A DNA stretch of 64,000 bases from positions 2,108,001-2,172,000 of the forward strand of contig NZ_CP134145.1 of the NCBI RefSeq assembly GCF_031583595.1, written 5' to 3'. Positions 8,001 to 17,662 of the stretch are shown in pieces. Position numbers and translations under genes: made by a program. Under the pieces are notes generated by a model. The model saw only the letters and a list, made by a program, of their open reading frames with translations. It was not told the DNA's origin and did not search any database. Positions within the stretch are counted from its first letter, which is position 1. The number at the start of each line of letters is the position of its first letter. The DNA is from Thalassotalea psychrophila. GTDB taxonomy: Bacteria; Pseudomonadota; Gammaproteobacteria; Enterobacterales; Alteromonadaceae.

Positions 8001-9020
8001 ATGCTAACTAAAACCATATCAATGAGTGCAGGACAGTCACTTGCCCCGACACTGGAGTATTTAAAAACGTTAAATTGTCCATTGGATAAGTGGTTACTTG
8101 AAACTGGCTTACCGATAGCGCTGCTTGATGATTACAATATACAAGTGCCTGCGATCGCCTGGTGGCGCTTATTAGAATTGGCCGCAGAGCAGTTACAGTG
8201 TTTTGATTTGGGCGTAAAAATTGATCACTACGATCAGGGCAAGCTAATAATGAAGTTGTTTAGACAAGCATTTGAGCAATCTCATTCATTACATGATGTT
8301 TGGATGCAGATCATTGCATTAATTCGTGGTGAATCGAGTAATGCCAGTTTAAAGCTTGTCTATCAACAAAGGGGCGCATGGATACAGGGCAGTGGTTTTG
8401 AAATGCTGGCTAAGGATCATCCGCAGGTTGAACAAATAGTCTTGTGTCACTTTCGCCATATTGGCCGACACTTTATTGGCGAACACTGGCAACCAAGTGC
8501 GCTAAAAGCATTGAATACTGATACTCATGGGGTGTTGGCCGAGACCTTTACACTGGCAAATGTTTTTGACAAAGCAGACTGTACGGGTATGTATTTTAGT
8601 AACCAGCAACTCGGTACCATAAACAAACACTTGTTGAACAACGTTGCGGTGTCAGCACTGATAAAACAAAATTTTAGTGAACGGGTATATGAAATTATGT
8701 TTGCTTTTTCCCGTTACGGACTACCAGATAAAGATTACTTTGAACGACATCTTGGTTTAACCGCCCGGCAAATTCGCTCACGCTTGGAGCAAGAGGGCAC
8801 AACGTTTCGACAATTAACTAATCAGGTAAAACTTGATATGGCGAGTTATTATTTACGACAAACGGATCAGAGCATTATTGAGTTGGCATTGATGTTGGGT
8901 TACAAAAACTCGACCCATTTTAGCCGTGCTTTTAAGAGTTTGTCGGGGTTAACGCCGTTAGTGTTTCGAAAGCAACAACGCCAGATAAATGTACATGGAA
9001 AAAGGGGAGAGAGCCTTTAA
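8001..9020 (+). CDS. AraC-family activator paired with M19 paralog 1
   Basis: A 339-aa regulator. The N-terminal Arabinose_bd-type sensor carries the recurring WWRLLELAAEQLQCFDLGVKI segment, and the C-terminal helix-turn-helix includes LTARQIRSRLEQEGTTFRQL and HFSRAFKSLSGLTPLVF. It is divergent from the M19 gene ending at 7826 with a 174-bp promoter region between them, so it probably controls that gene and itself. Its C-terminus runs about 10 residues past the usual end and is rich in basic residues. The inducer cannot be read from the sequence. Confidence 0.88.
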   Translation: MLTKTISMSAGQSLAPTLEYLKTLNCPLDKWLLETGLPIALLDDYNIQVPAIAWWRLLELAAEQLQCFDLGVKIDHYDQGKLIMKLFRQAFEQSHSLHDVWMQIIALIRGESSNASLKLVYQQRGAWIQGSGFEMLAKDHPQVEQIVLCHFRHIGRHFIGEHWQPSALKALNTDTHGVLAETFTLANVFDKADCTGMYFSNQQLGTINKHLLNNVAVSALIKQNFSERVYEIMFAFSRYGLPDKDYFERHLGLTARQIRSRLEQEGTTFRQLTNQVKLDMASYYLRQTDQSIIELALMLGYKNSTHFSRAFKSLSGLTPLVFRKQQRQINVHGKRGESL

Positions 9021-9052
9021 TCCTTTGGAGGAACGCTTTATATTACGACCAT

Positions 9053-9946
9053 TTAACCTAAATTTATATGTTCGCTAATATAATCAATAAACACTCGTAC
9101 CCGGCTACTCATCGCTTTATCGGCGTAGTAAACCGCATAAACAGGTATATTTATTGTTTCTTGTTGTTGCTCAAGCAAGGCGATTAAGTTGCCATCTTTT
9201 ACATCATCTATTGTAGTAAATGCTGATATACAAGCAATTCCAGCTCCTTTTACTGCTAGTTGTTTTATCGTTTCACCATTGTCGGCAAAAATGCTCGGCT
9301 CAATAACGACTAAGTTATTGTTGTTATCTTTTATTGGCCAAGTATTTAATTTACTGGGTTTGCTAAAGCCTAAGCACTTATGCTGGATTAAATCTTCTGC
9401 GCAACTTGGACGACCAAACTGCTTTATATAGGTTGGTGCAGCATAAAGTTTGCGATGCGTGTGTCCCAGCTTTTTCGCTTTTAATGAAGAGTCTTCTAAG
9501 GTTCCTATGCGTATAGCCACATCAACTTTTCGATCAATCAAGTTAATGTTCGATTCGTGTGCTTCCAATACCACTTTTACGTGCGGAAACAACTGGTTAA
9601 ATCCTGAGATTAAAGGGGCGAGGGCATGAATAGCAAATGGGGTGGCAGCATCAATTCTTAACATCCCCTTAGGTATAGTCTTTTCTTCTATCAAATATGC
9701 TTCGGTGTCTTTAATACTGTTAACAATTTCATTAGCTTTAGAAAACAACCACTCTCCCTCTTGGGTAAGGCTTATTTTTCGAGTAGTGCGGTGCAACAAG
9801 GTTGTACCGTATTGTTGCTCGAGCTTCTTTATGCTGCGACTCACTACAGAAGCTGCAATATTTAGTTGTTCTGCAGCTTTAGTAAAGCTCAATGATTCAA
9901 CTACGGCAATGAATATTTCTAAATCTATGATTTGTGTTTTTAACAA
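9053..9946 (-). CDS. LysR-family transcriptional regulator
   Basis: A 297-aa LysR-type regulator. The N-terminal winged helix-turn-helix covers residues 8-66 (FIAVVESLSFTKAAEQLNI, then SRSIKKLEQQYGTTLLHRTT), followed by a periplasmic-binding-protein-like effector domain. It belongs to the broad group with HRTTRKISLTQEG after the helix-turn-helix, often linked to redox or aldehyde and quinone stress genes. It is divergent from the carboxymuconolactone decarboxylase-like gene at 10088, which is its most likely target; the 141-bp gap would hold the LysR box. The effector is unknown. Confidence 0.9.
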   Translation of the reverse strand: MLKTQIIDLEIFIAVVESLSFTKAAEQLNIAASVVSRSIKKLEQQYGTTLLHRTTRKISLTQEGEWLFSKANEIVNSIKDTEAYLIEEKTIPKGMLRIDAATPFAIHALAPLISGFNQLFPHVKVVLEAHESNINLIDRKVDVAIRIGTLEDSSLKAKKLGHTHRKLYAAPTYIKQFGRPSCAEDLIQHKCLGFSKPSKLNTWPIKDNNNNLVVIEPSIFADNGETIKQLAVKGAGIACISAFTTIDDVKDGNLIALLEQQQETINIPVYAVYYADKAMSSRVRVFIDYISEHINLG

Positions 9947-10087
9947 TAAAGTCTCACTGATGCTGATTTGGCAATTATGTTTTGAAATTATAGCTGTTTA
10001 TTCATTAATTGGAAGTGGCTAAACTAGCCTCAATAAGTCGCACTGACGATTAGTGTAAATACTTCCAATAGTTAAAAGGTAATGATA

Positions 10088-10513
10088 ATGAGCAGAGTTA
10101 ATATTCAACAAGTACAACCAGCAGCATATCAAGCAATGTTCGGTTTAGAAGGCTACATAGCAAAATCAACCATCGCAGCAAATTTGCAAGAAATGGTTCG
10201 AATTCGCGCATCAATATTAAATGGTTGTCAGTTCTGTATCGGTATGCATACCGAAGCGGCTACAAAATTAGGTGAGTCGAATGAGCGTATCACTGCGTTA
10301 GCTAGCTGGAAGGAATCAACTCTATTTAATGAGAAAGAGCAAGCTGTATTAGCTGCAACTGATGAAATCACCAATATCTCTGTTGACGGTTTAACCAAGG
10401 AAACTTACACGAATCTTGGTATGTTTTTCAGTGAAGAAGAAATTGCCCAATTAATCATGCTTGTTGCATTAATCAACACTTGGAACCGCATCGGCGTTTC
10501 TATGGCAGGTTAA
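10088..10513 (+). CDS. Carboxymuconolactone decarboxylase/AhpD-like protein
   Basis: A 141-aa AhpD-like all-helical protein. The CxxC redox motif and its histidine are in NGCQFCIGMHTEAA (C47, C50, H54), the pattern of alkylhydroperoxidase-type members rather than true 4-carboxymuconolactone decarboxylases. The likely role is thiol-dependent peroxide reduction or protection from reactive electrophiles in the cytoplasm. An upstream ATG at 10082 is only 2 nt from the AAGG ribosome-binding site, while the ATG at 10088 has 8-nt spacing and is preferred. It is controlled by the divergent LysR regulator, by position. Confidence 0.88.
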   Translation: MSRVNIQQVQPAAYQAMFGLEGYIAKSTIAANLQEMVRIRASILNGCQFCIGMHTEAATKLGESNERITALASWKESTLFNEKEQAVLAATDEITNISVDGLTKETYTNLGMFFSEEEIAQLIMLVALINTWNRIGVSMAG

Positions 10514-10585
10514 TTGATACTTTAACTAAATAGGTCAGTATATTATTAGCTAATATTACTAAAGGGTACTGACCGTTTTAAAGTG

Positions 10586-11572
10586 TTAAACATAGCCAAA
10601 TAAGCCTGCAACTCCACCAGTATGCCAAAATAAACTATTCTGACCGAGCGAACCGTCGCGTTTACTCAATATATCAAGCCAGCCATCCAAGGCTTTGCCG
10701 GTATAGCAAGGATCGCAAATGATGCCTTCTTCGCTGATCAAGGTTTTAATAGCTTGCCAGGTTGACTCTTGTGCTATGCCATAACCTTCGCCTATATAGC
10801 CGTCATCAACATAAATATGTTGGCGCCAGTTTTGTTGTTCAACACCTAAGATCTCGGCTATTTCTACGCATAAAGCGTCTATATTATTAATAAGGTCGTT
10901 TTGCTGCGCTAATACACTGACCCCTAGCACTTTTATATTCGAACCGGCTAACAGCAAGCCCATGAGTAATCCTGCTTGAGTGCCTGCACTACCTGAGCCA
11001 AGAACAATACTATCTAAAGTGATATTTTGTTCGTTAAGTTGCGTCAACAATTCATTAGCAGCATCCACATAACCTAGTGCGCCAATTGCATTCGACCCCC
11101 CCATAGGGATGATATAGGGTATATCGTTACTGTCTGCGGTTATTTTATTCGCGAGTTGTTCGATGCATTCGCCGCTACTTAGGCCTTTTGCAAAGCGAGT
11201 AAGTTTAGCATCGGCAAGTTGCTCTAAAAATACATTGCCACCACGTTGATAGTGTTCGCTATAAATAGGGACGGCGTCAGCAAGTGCAATATGACATTCC
11301 AGGCCAAGCTTTTTCGCACATACTGCGGTCATAGCGGCATGATTTGATTGTACGCCGCCACCTGTTATGACCGTTGTAGCATCTTTTTGAAGCGCATCGG
11401 CAAATAAGTATTCCAACTTTCTTAATTTGTTGCCACCTGCACCAATACCGGTTAAGTCGTCTCTTTTTATATACAGTGTTTGCTGATATTTAATTGATAA
11501 CTGTTCTAACAAACAAAGAGGTGTTGTTGCTGGCAGCAATTTGATCTTTTCAATGTGATTATAAGCAGACAT
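10586..11572 (-). CDS. D-cysteine desulfhydrase/ACC deaminase-family PLP enzyme
   Basis: A 328-aa fold-type II PLP enzyme. The Schiff-base lysine lies in GGNKLRKLEYLFADAL (about residues 46-61). Further family motifs are GGGVQSNHAAMTA and, later, GSGSAGTQAGLL, which cradles the phosphate. It is related to D-cysteine desulfhydrase (DcyD) and 1-aminocyclopropane-1-carboxylate deaminase; these cannot be separated by eye, though DcyD is more usual in gammaproteobacteria. It would release pyruvate or 2-oxobutyrate plus ammonia from a small amino acid. It is divergent from the racemase-SDR operon at 11763, which suggests a shared amino acid theme. Confidence 0.85.
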   Translation of the reverse strand: MSAYNHIEKIKLLPATTPLCLLEQLSIKYQQTLYIKRDDLTGIGAGGNKLRKLEYLFADALQKDATTVITGGGVQSNHAAMTAVCAKKLGLECHIALADAVPIYSEHYQRGGNVFLEQLADAKLTRFAKGLSSGECIEQLANKITADSNDIPYIIPMGGSNAIGALGYVDAANELLTQLNEQNITLDSIVLGSGSAGTQAGLLMGLLLAGSNIKVLGVSVLAQQNDLINNIDALCVEIAEILGVEQQNWRQHIYVDDGYIGEGYGIAQESTWQAIKTLISEEGIICDPCYTGKALDGWLDILSKRDGSLGQNSLFWHTGGVAGLFGYV

Positions 11573-11762
11573 AAACGTATAAATGGTAGTGATAAAAATT
11601 AATAATGGCAGAGAACCTTGCCAATTACCTATCTAAAAAGCAGATATTTTAGTCCTTTGTTACTATTAATTTGTCAAATACAGCCTATCTTATTTAAAGA
11701 CTAGGTATATATAGTCAAATTGTTTAGTCTTAACGAAATAACAAATCCAAGGTTAATAAATT

Positions 11763-12584
11763 ATGTCTAATGGTTTAATTAAAAAACGCAGCCGGATTTC
11801 ATTAGATCCTATAAACAATGAACCTATCATTACAGAAATGACAGGTGCTGATAAGCGTAAATACGATTTTGGCGAAGATATTGGCTTATTAGTTTTTCGC
11901 CCTTGGTATAACTGTATTTCTTATCCAAAACATTTTGCCTACGCTAAAAGTTATGACTTTCCCGTTAGAATTGCCTTCGTTGATGATCCTGTTGACCCAC
12001 AAGGGTTTATCGATGGTCGTGATGAATGGCGAGGTTGGAATTTACCTAACTGGATCAATGCTGCCAAACAATTACAAGAAGATGGCGTTAAAGCCATTGT
12101 TGGTGGTTGTGGTTTAACTGGTGCAATTCAATCGTTGATATCTAGAGAACTCGATATTCCATTTTATTCTTCTACTGTGATGTTTGCACCGCTTTTACAT
12201 AAAAGTATGGCTAAAGGTAAACGTATAGGGATTCTTACCGTAAGTGAAGAGCAGCTTAGAGTGCGCGATAACATTTTATTAAAAGAATGTGGTGTAACTG
12301 ATGATATGCCTATTGTGGTTCGGGGTATGAATGAAGCTGCTGAGGCTGACAAGCAGGTTTGGTTAACCATGACTACTGATGCGTATGATAAAAGCGCCGT
12401 TGAAAAGGCTGTCGTTAATACAGCTGTAAACCTGCAAAATGAATATCCTGATTTAGGTATGTTTTTATTAGAGTGCACCGAAATGCCGGTATATTCAGAA
12501 GCAATACGTAACGCAACTGGCTTACCGGTATTTGATGCTCTGGATATGGTTAACATGGTACAGAGTACTGTTTGTAAAGATTAG
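11763..12584 (+). CDS. Aspartate/glutamate racemase-family protein
   Basis: A 273-aa member of the cofactor-independent Asp/Glu/hydantoin racemase superfamily. The two catalytic cysteines are visible: C116 in VGGCGLTGAI and C238 in LLECTEMPVYS. Between them, KGKRIGILTVSEEQL is the usual start of the second half-domain. It would invert a chiral centre through two-base proton transfer, or act as a maleate isomerase or arylmalonate decarboxylase-type relative. Its extended N-terminus (about 35 residues before the barrel) is slightly unusual. It is followed after 26 bp by an SDR gene, almost certainly in one operon. The substrate is unknown. Confidence 0.8.
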   Translation: MSNGLIKKRSRISLDPINNEPIITEMTGADKRKYDFGEDIGLLVFRPWYNCISYPKHFAYAKSYDFPVRIAFVDDPVDPQGFIDGRDEWRGWNLPNWINAAKQLQEDGVKAIVGGCGLTGAIQSLISRELDIPFYSSTVMFAPLLHKSMAKGKRIGILTVSEEQLRVRDNILLKECGVTDDMPIVVRGMNEAAEADKQVWLTMTTDAYDKSAVEKAVVNTAVNLQNEYPDLGMFLLECTEMPVYSEAIRNATGLPVFDALDMVNMVQSTVCKD

Positions 12585-12610
12585 TTTGATGCACTGGACA
12601 GAGAAATAAG

Positions 12611-13492
12611 ATGAAAGATTTTAAACAAAAAGTTGTTGTTATCACTGGTGCCGCTTCTGGCATTGGTCTTTGTTTAGCAAAGAGTTTCGCCGCTCGTGGG
12701 GCTAATTTGGTAATAACAGATCTTAACCAAGAAGCCTTGGATAAAGTGACAAACGAGCTTGAAAGAATTAATACCAAGGTAATTGCCGTACCCGCTGATG
12801 TGCGCAAGTTTGAACAAGTAAATGCAGTTGCCAATGCGGCGTTTAGTGAGTTTGGACAAGTGGATGTGCTCATTAACAATGCTGGTGTATTTACTGCGCC
12901 AAAATTTACTTGGGAATGTGATGAAAGCGAATGGGATTTCCATATCGACATCAACTTAAAAGGTGTAATTAATGGCATACGTGCCTTTATGCCACGAATT
13001 ATTGAACAAGGCAACCAAGCTCATATAGTGAATACAGCTTCGTTAGCAGGGCACGTCGTCGAACCATGTTTCGGTCCTTATCATGCCAGTAAGTTTGGTG
13101 TGGTAGCGGTAAGTGAATCAATTAAACTTGAACTGGAAATGTTAGGTAATACGAATATTAAACTTTCAGTTGCTTGTCCTGGTTTTGTTAAAACAGGGCT
13201 TTTAGGCGCACAAAAAGGTTTTGAAGTAGTTGACGGCGATCCACTTGCAACCATTAAAGAAAACTTTACTGCTGGTTTTGATGGTCGAGGGTTAGATGGC
13301 AATGATGTTGCACTGCAAATTATTAAAACCATCGAAGATGAAAACTTTTATCTGTTTACCCATGATTTTTCTCAAGAGGTTTTAAACCACCGCATGAGCC
13401 CAATCATAAAAGGAGACAGTGCAGGGCTCCGTGATGATCAAATAGAGAGTTATGGCGTTGAAAAAATTCAACAGATGATGCAACGTAATTAA
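12611..13492 (+). CDS. SDR-family oxidoreductase
   Basis: A 293-aa classical short-chain dehydrogenase. The cofactor motif TGAASGIG is at residues 13-20, NNAG is mid-protein, and the catalytic Ser and Tyr-x3-Lys are in NTASLAGHVVEP and PYHASKFGV. Asp in VITDLNQ after the second strand favours NAD(H). It is longer than a minimal SDR by a C-terminal extension of about 40 residues. It is co-transcribed with the racemase-like gene, so a plausible job is oxidising the hydroxyl of a compound handled by that enzyme. The substrate cannot be inferred. Confidence 0.88.
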   Translation: MKDFKQKVVVITGAASGIGLCLAKSFAARGANLVITDLNQEALDKVTNELERINTKVIAVPADVRKFEQVNAVANAAFSEFGQVDVLINNAGVFTAPKFTWECDESEWDFHIDINLKGVINGIRAFMPRIIEQGNQAHIVNTASLAGHVVEPCFGPYHASKFGVVAVSESIKLELEMLGNTNIKLSVACPGFVKTGLLGAQKGFEVVDGDPLATIKENFTAGFDGRGLDGNDVALQIIKTIEDENFYLFTHDFSQEVLNHRMSPIIKGDSAGLRDDQIESYGVEKIQQMMQRN

Positions 13493-13511
13493 AGAAATTT
13501 TAACACTCAAT

Positions 13512-13546
13512 AAAAGCCTCAAAGTATTGCTTATTTTGAGGCTTTT
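13512..13546. terminator. Bidirectional terminator
   Basis: A 12-bp stem (13512-13523 with 13535-13546), carrying GCCTCAAA/TTTGAGGC, has A and T tracts on its two sides and an 11-nt loop. It separates the SDR (plus) from an AraC gene (minus), and its right arm overlaps the last codons of that AraC gene. Confidence 0.88.
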
Positions 13547-14535
13547 TTAGTTTGTAGTTGCCGGTAACTTTTAGGTGTAATACCAAAATAAGATTTAAAA
13601 GCGCGAGTAAAATGGGCTTTATCAGTATAACCAAGTAGAGCACTAATCTCCTGTATCTGCTTGTTAGAATTACAAAGCTGTAATTTAGCTTTATCCATAA
13701 TCATCAACATTATTAGATTCCGATAGCTTTTATCTTCTAATTGCAACATACGTTGAATCGTTCTTGCTGAAATGCCCGATACTTTAGCAACATAACTTAG
13801 TTTCGGTATTTTATGGCCAATGAAGGGGGTTAATAATTGGATCAATTGATCACAGAAATTTACTGGAGGTGAGTAACTATATTGACGTCTTTGTATAAAG
13901 TATTTATTAGAAAATGATTCTGCGAACATATTGCGTTCTATCACTACTCGGTTGCATTCTCGGCCTCGATATATTTGAGTATTCGGCAGAGCATGTTGTA
14001 AATCATTATCATCTTGCAGCCCTTGTAAATGTACTTCCTTTGGTTGCCATAGTTCATCATCGATTAAAAATTGAATTACAGAAATAAAAGATATGATGCT
14101 GTGCTGTTGAACAATATTTTCGCCAATAGAAAACTTAGTCATACGTTTATGGCAAAAATACAGATCGCCACTATTAGCTTTTTCTAATGATGCTGATGGT
14201 AAGTAACCCTGTTTATTAAACTCGCAGCAGAACTTAAATAAATTGGATAATAGAACATTTTTATCTTGTTCAAGTCTGTTGAGCTGATTTGAAAAAGCCT
14301 TCAATGAATACTTCTGCGCAGAATATATGCCAAAATCTTTAATACGATTACGTTCAATGATCTCAAACAGGTGCCTAAATACCACCGCGGATATTTTAAA
14401 ATCGGCTAGTTCAGAATCATTCTCCATCACCATATCTATATAGTCTTGAAAATGTAAGTGCTTAATATCAAAGTCTTTTAAGGCTAAAAAATAAGGCAAA
14501 TAAAAGTGGGTGGGAATGAGAGGTATTATCTTCAT
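13531..14535 (-). CDS. AraC-family activator paired with M19 paralog 2
   Basis: A 334-aa AraC regulator with the Arabinose_bd-type N-terminal sensor and a C-terminal helix-turn-helix pair containing ISARTIQRMLQLEDKSYRNL and HFTRAFKSYFGITPKSY. It is more diverged from the other paralogs: the opening reads MKIIPLIPTHFYLPY instead of the usual MKxxHLI. It is divergent from the M19 gene at 14671 (135-bp gap) in mirror orientation to the other modules. The operator-like motif lies on its own strand 36 bp upstream. The last codons form part of a bidirectional terminator. Confidence 0.87.
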   Translation of the reverse strand: MKIIPLIPTHFYLPYFLALKDFDIKHLHFQDYIDMVMENDSELADFKISAVVFRHLFEIIERNRIKDFGIYSAQKYSLKAFSNQLNRLEQDKNVLLSNLFKFCCEFNKQGYLPSASLEKANSGDLYFCHKRMTKFSIGENIVQQHSIISFISVIQFLIDDELWQPKEVHLQGLQDDNDLQHALPNTQIYRGRECNRVVIERNMFAESFSNKYFIQRRQYSYSPPVNFCDQLIQLLTPFIGHKIPKLSYVAKVSGISARTIQRMLQLEDKSYRNLIMLMIMDKAKLQLCNSNKQIQEISALLGYTDKAHFTRAFKSYFGITPKSYRQLQTKKASK

Positions 14536-14571
14536 CTGAATGTCTTTGTTTTTGATAATACATTCAGTTTA

Positions 14572-14591
14572 GTAGTTTGGCGTAATATGGC
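14572..14591 (-). promoter_or_regulatory. Operator-like motif, module C (minus strand)
   Basis: On the minus strand it reads GCCATATTACGCCAAACTAC. The first nine bases are identical to the module D copy at 20922-20941. It lies 36 bp upstream of the minus-strand AraC start, so its position and orientation relative to the regulator are kept although the whole module is inverted. Confidence 0.5.
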
Positions 14592-14670
14592 AATTAAATT
14601 GTGTACTTCTTCTCATATAATTTACCTCATCAAACTAACTAACGAATTTTTGATTACCAAAGGTGTTTAT

Positions 14671-15858
14671 ATGAAGAACTTACAGAAAAATATAATAGCT
14701 ATATCGCTATCAACTGCTTTAGCAAGTTTAGCATTTGCCTCAACAAATGCGATTGCGATCACTGATGCAGAAGTTGAAGAGAAAAAGGCTTATTTACAGA
14801 AAATGACTGAAGCACGCCCAGGTGATGAACGGGCAAAAGACAAAGCCGTACATCAACGCTATAAAGATGCGATTGTCATCGATCAATTAGTTCCAGGTAC
14901 GCCTAATGGTTATGTTGGGCAATCTACTCAAGATTGGGAAGTAATGGCCGGTAAATCTCGTGATAATAACATTGACCTTGTTTCTTATACCGCAGCAATT
15001 GACGATACTTTTGACCCATTAACTATTGTAAATTGGATTGCACAAGCGAGAATTTTTTGGGATCAAAACCCAGAGAAATACCAAGTCATTGAAACTGCCG
15101 ATGACATTATCGAAGGTCATAAAAATGAAAAATTTATGGTTAATATGAATTTTCAGGGCTCTAATGCCTTAGGTGGTAACCTAAACATGGTTGAAACCTA
15201 TTATAAGCTGGGTGTGCGTTCAATGAACTTTGCTTATAACGTACGTAACCATATGTCTGATGGTGGCGGCGTCTCTGCCGACAGAGATGGCGGTTTAAGT
15301 AAAGCGGGTATTCGTTTAGTCGCTGAAATGAACCGTGTCGGTATGATTGTTGATTGTACTCATTCTAGTAATCGTACTTGTTTAGATGCTGCTGCCGCGT
15401 CAACTAAACCAATTATTTTATCACACTCTAATGCGTTAGGTAGCTATGCATTACCGCGCAACTCGCCAGATGATGTGATCAAGGCTGTAGCCAAAACTGG
15501 TGGAGCAATTTGCGCCAATGGTTTAGGCGGTTTCCACAACAAACAAGGTTTTGCTGGCCCTGAAGATTTAGCCAAAACCATTAACTATGTAAAAGAGTTA
15601 GTAGGCGCTGAACATACGTGTTGGGGCTCAGATTATGTTGATCCAGTTGTTTATGTTAATGCATTAGATTTTGTCTTACGTAACCCTGAATCTTATCCGC
15701 CAGAGTTAGGTTATGGTAGTCCAACTGAAATTGCTGAACCGGGTGATATATGGGGTGTAGTTCCTGTATTAGAAGACAAATACGGCTGGAGCGAACAGGA
15801 AATAAAAGGTTTCTTAGGTGAAAACTTAATGCGAGTATACAAGGCAAATTGGCGTTAA
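14671..15858 (+). CDS. Exported M19 (membrane dipeptidase-like) protein, paralog 2
   Basis: A 395-aa protein. The frame is open further upstream, but ATG 14671 begins a proper signal peptide (MKNLQKNIIAISLSTALASLA) and is chosen. M19 features are DCTHSS (H231), LSHSN (H252), PRNSPDD, WGSDYVD and GENLMRVYKANWR. The HxD pair is replaced by IDQLVP (70-75), and the bridging Glu position is Gln162 (NFQGSNAL). The N-terminal extension is shorter than in the other paralogs and lacks the LWNPRGK block. It is the only module copy on the plus strand, divergent from AraC 13531-14535. Confidence 0.85.
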   Translation: MKNLQKNIIAISLSTALASLAFASTNAIAITDAEVEEKKAYLQKMTEARPGDERAKDKAVHQRYKDAIVIDQLVPGTPNGYVGQSTQDWEVMAGKSRDNNIDLVSYTAAIDDTFDPLTIVNWIAQARIFWDQNPEKYQVIETADDIIEGHKNEKFMVNMNFQGSNALGGNLNMVETYYKLGVRSMNFAYNVRNHMSDGGGVSADRDGGLSKAGIRLVAEMNRVGMIVDCTHSSNRTCLDAAAASTKPIILSHSNALGSYALPRNSPDDVIKAVAKTGGAICANGLGGFHNKQGFAGPEDLAKTINYVKELVGAEHTCWGSDYVDPVVYVNALDFVLRNPESYPPELGYGSPTEIAEPGDIWGVVPVLEDKYGWSEQEIKGFLGENLMRVYKANWR

Positions 15859-15883
15859 TTCAAAGTCAGTTGCACCATTAAAA

Positions 15884-15916
15884 AAAGCCCGAATATCATT
15901 ATGATATTCGGGCTTT
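15884..15916. terminator. Bidirectional terminator
   Basis: A perfect 15-bp stem (15884-15898 with 15902-15916), AAAGCCCGAATATCA paired around a TTA loop, has an A run before and T residues after. It separates convergent M19 paralog 2 and sthA. Confidence 0.92.
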
Positions 15917-15937
15917 ATTATTGTTTATTTGAGAACT

Positions 15938-17368
15938 TTAAAACAAACGATTCAAACCATTTAACGCAGCAACACGGAATGCTTCTGCCATAGTAGGGTA
16001 GTTGAATGTTGTTTCGATGAAGTAATCAATGGTATTTCCACCATTTTTTTGCTGCATGATCGCTTGGCCTATGTGAATGATTTCTGCTGCGTTTTCACCA
16101 AAACAATGAATGCCGAGAATTTCTTTAGTTTCACGATGAAACAATAACTTTAACGAGCCAACCAAACTGTTAGATATTTGTGCACGCGCCAGATGTTTAA
16201 ATTGTGCACGTCCAACTTCATATGGAATTTTAGCTTCGGTTAACTCGAGTTCAGTTTTACCAACTGAGCTGATCTCTGGAATGGTATAAATACCTGTTGG
16301 GATATCGGCAATAAGTTTACCTGCAGTACCGTTATTTATTATGGCACCAGCAGCTATACGGCCTTGATCATATGCTGCACTTGCCAAGCTTGGATAACCG
16401 ATAACATCACCTACGGCATAAATGTTATCTACGTCTGTTTGATAAGCGCCATTTACTTTTATTTGACCTCGGCCATCGGCTGTTAAGCCCGCTGCAGCTA
16501 AATTTAGTTCGGCTGTATTACCGGTACGACCGTTGGCAAACAGTAAACAGTCGGCCTTCATTTTCTTACCAGACTGTAAGTGCACGATCACTGAGTGTTT
16601 GGTGGTTTCAACTTTTTCAATCTGCTCACCATGGCGAATTACTACGCCATTGTTCCACAGGTGATAACTTAAGGAGTCTGACATTTCATCATCTAGGAAA
16701 GACAATAAACGGTCACGAGTATTAATTAAATCGACTTTTACGTCTAAGCCTCTAAAAATTGACGCGTACTCACTACCAATAACACCAGCGCCATAGATAA
16801 TGATTTGTCTTGGATCGTGCTTTAACGACAAGATACTGTCTGAGTCATACACTCTAGGGTGACTAAAATCTATCTCATCAGGGTGATAAGGGCGAGAGCC
16901 AGTAGCGATGATTATGTTATTCGCACTGATGGTCTCTATAGAACCGTCTTCTAGGGTGATTTTAACATGGTGGGCATCAACAAATTCTGCTTCGCCATGA
17001 AAATTCGTTACCCGGTTACGATTATAAAAACCTGCGCGTAAATTAACTTGCTTGTCGATAACCGATGATGCATGAGAAAGGATATCAGGGAAAGTCAGAT
17101 GCTTAGGTTGTTCTTCATTAGCAAATAAAGGGTTTGAGTTAAATTGAATAAGCTGACTTACTGACTGGCGCAATGCTTTAGAGGGGATAGTACCCCAATG
17201 TGTACAGCCGCCACCAACTCGCTTGTAACGTTCAATAACGGCAACAGTTTGCTCTTGCTTGGCCAACTTCATTGCCGCACCTTCGCCACCAGGCCCTGTG
17301 CCGATTATAATTGCATCAAAATCATATGACGTATTGCTTTGATTTGAATTCTGCTTTTGTTTAGCCAA
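15938..17368 (-). CDS. sthA: Soluble pyridine nucleotide transhydrogenase
   Basis: A 476-aa flavoprotein that moves hydride between NADPH and NAD+ in the cytoplasm without pumping protons. The N-terminal [11 protein letters not shown] motif binds [19 protein letters not shown] is diagnostic of SthA, which keeps only one cysteine where lipoamide dehydrogenase has two. A second nucleotide-binding motif [14 protein letters not shown] and the C-terminal dimerisation domain ([20 protein letters not shown]) are present. Length matches the family. It is a housekeeping redox-balance gene set inside the hydrolase island and convergent with M19 paralog 2. Confidence 0.95.
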   Translation of the reverse strand: MAKQKQNSNQSNTSYDFDAIIIGTGPGGEGAAMKLAKQEQTVAVIERYKRVGGGCTHWGTIPSKALRQSVSQLIQFNSNPLFANEEQPKHLTFPDILSHASSVIDKQVNLRAGFYNRNRVTNFHGEAEFVDAHHVKITLEDGSIETISANNIIIATGSRPYHPDEIDFSHPRVYDSDSILSLKHDPRQIIIYGAGVIGSEYASIFRGLDVKVDLINTRDRLLSFLDDEMSDSLSYHLWNNGVVIRHGEQIEKVETTKHSVIVHLQSGKKMKADCLLFANGRTGNTAELNLAAAGLTADGRGQIKVNGAYQTDVDNIYAVGDVIGYPSLASAAYDQGRIAAGAIINNGTAGKLIADIPTGIYTIPEISSVGKTELELTEAKIPYEVGRAQFKHLARAQISNSLVGSLKLLFHRETKEILGIHCFGENAAEIIHIGQAIMQQKNGGNTIDYFIETTFNYPTMAEAFRVAALNGLNRLF

Positions 17369-17612
17369 TGTAAATGCCTTTTACCCTTTGGGTGAGTAGA
17401 ATAATTAACAGGATTATATCTTAAGTTAATGGGGGCAGTGATATTTTATTTTTAAATTGAATAAAATATCACTGACTCTTTAGCTAATAGTTACAAAAAA
17501 TTAACTAAATTTTATTGTGATTGATCAAGTAAAGACCGAATATCCTGTTTCAATGCTTCTAGTACGATGAAAGTGATAAAGTACTGATGTGCTGAAAGTT
17601 ATGAGTGCATAA

Positions 17613-17638
17613 AAAAGATCTGCAGTTGCAGACCTTTT
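17613..17638 (-). terminator. Terminator of the D-aminoacylase gene
   Basis: TCTGC (17619-17623) pairs with GCAGA (17628-17632). A short outer stem continues with one mismatch, and on the minus strand it is followed by a T6 run. It lies 25 bp beyond the D-aminoacylase stop. Confidence 0.75.
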
Positions 17639-17662
17639 GACGTTGCAGCTTAATTTAAAAAA

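Noticed and set aside
14506..14670. Upstream extension of M19 paralog 2 (frame open from 14506)
   Set aside because: The extra 55 codons overlap the divergent regulator's 5' end and promoter gap, and ATG 14671 alone gives a proper signal peptide.
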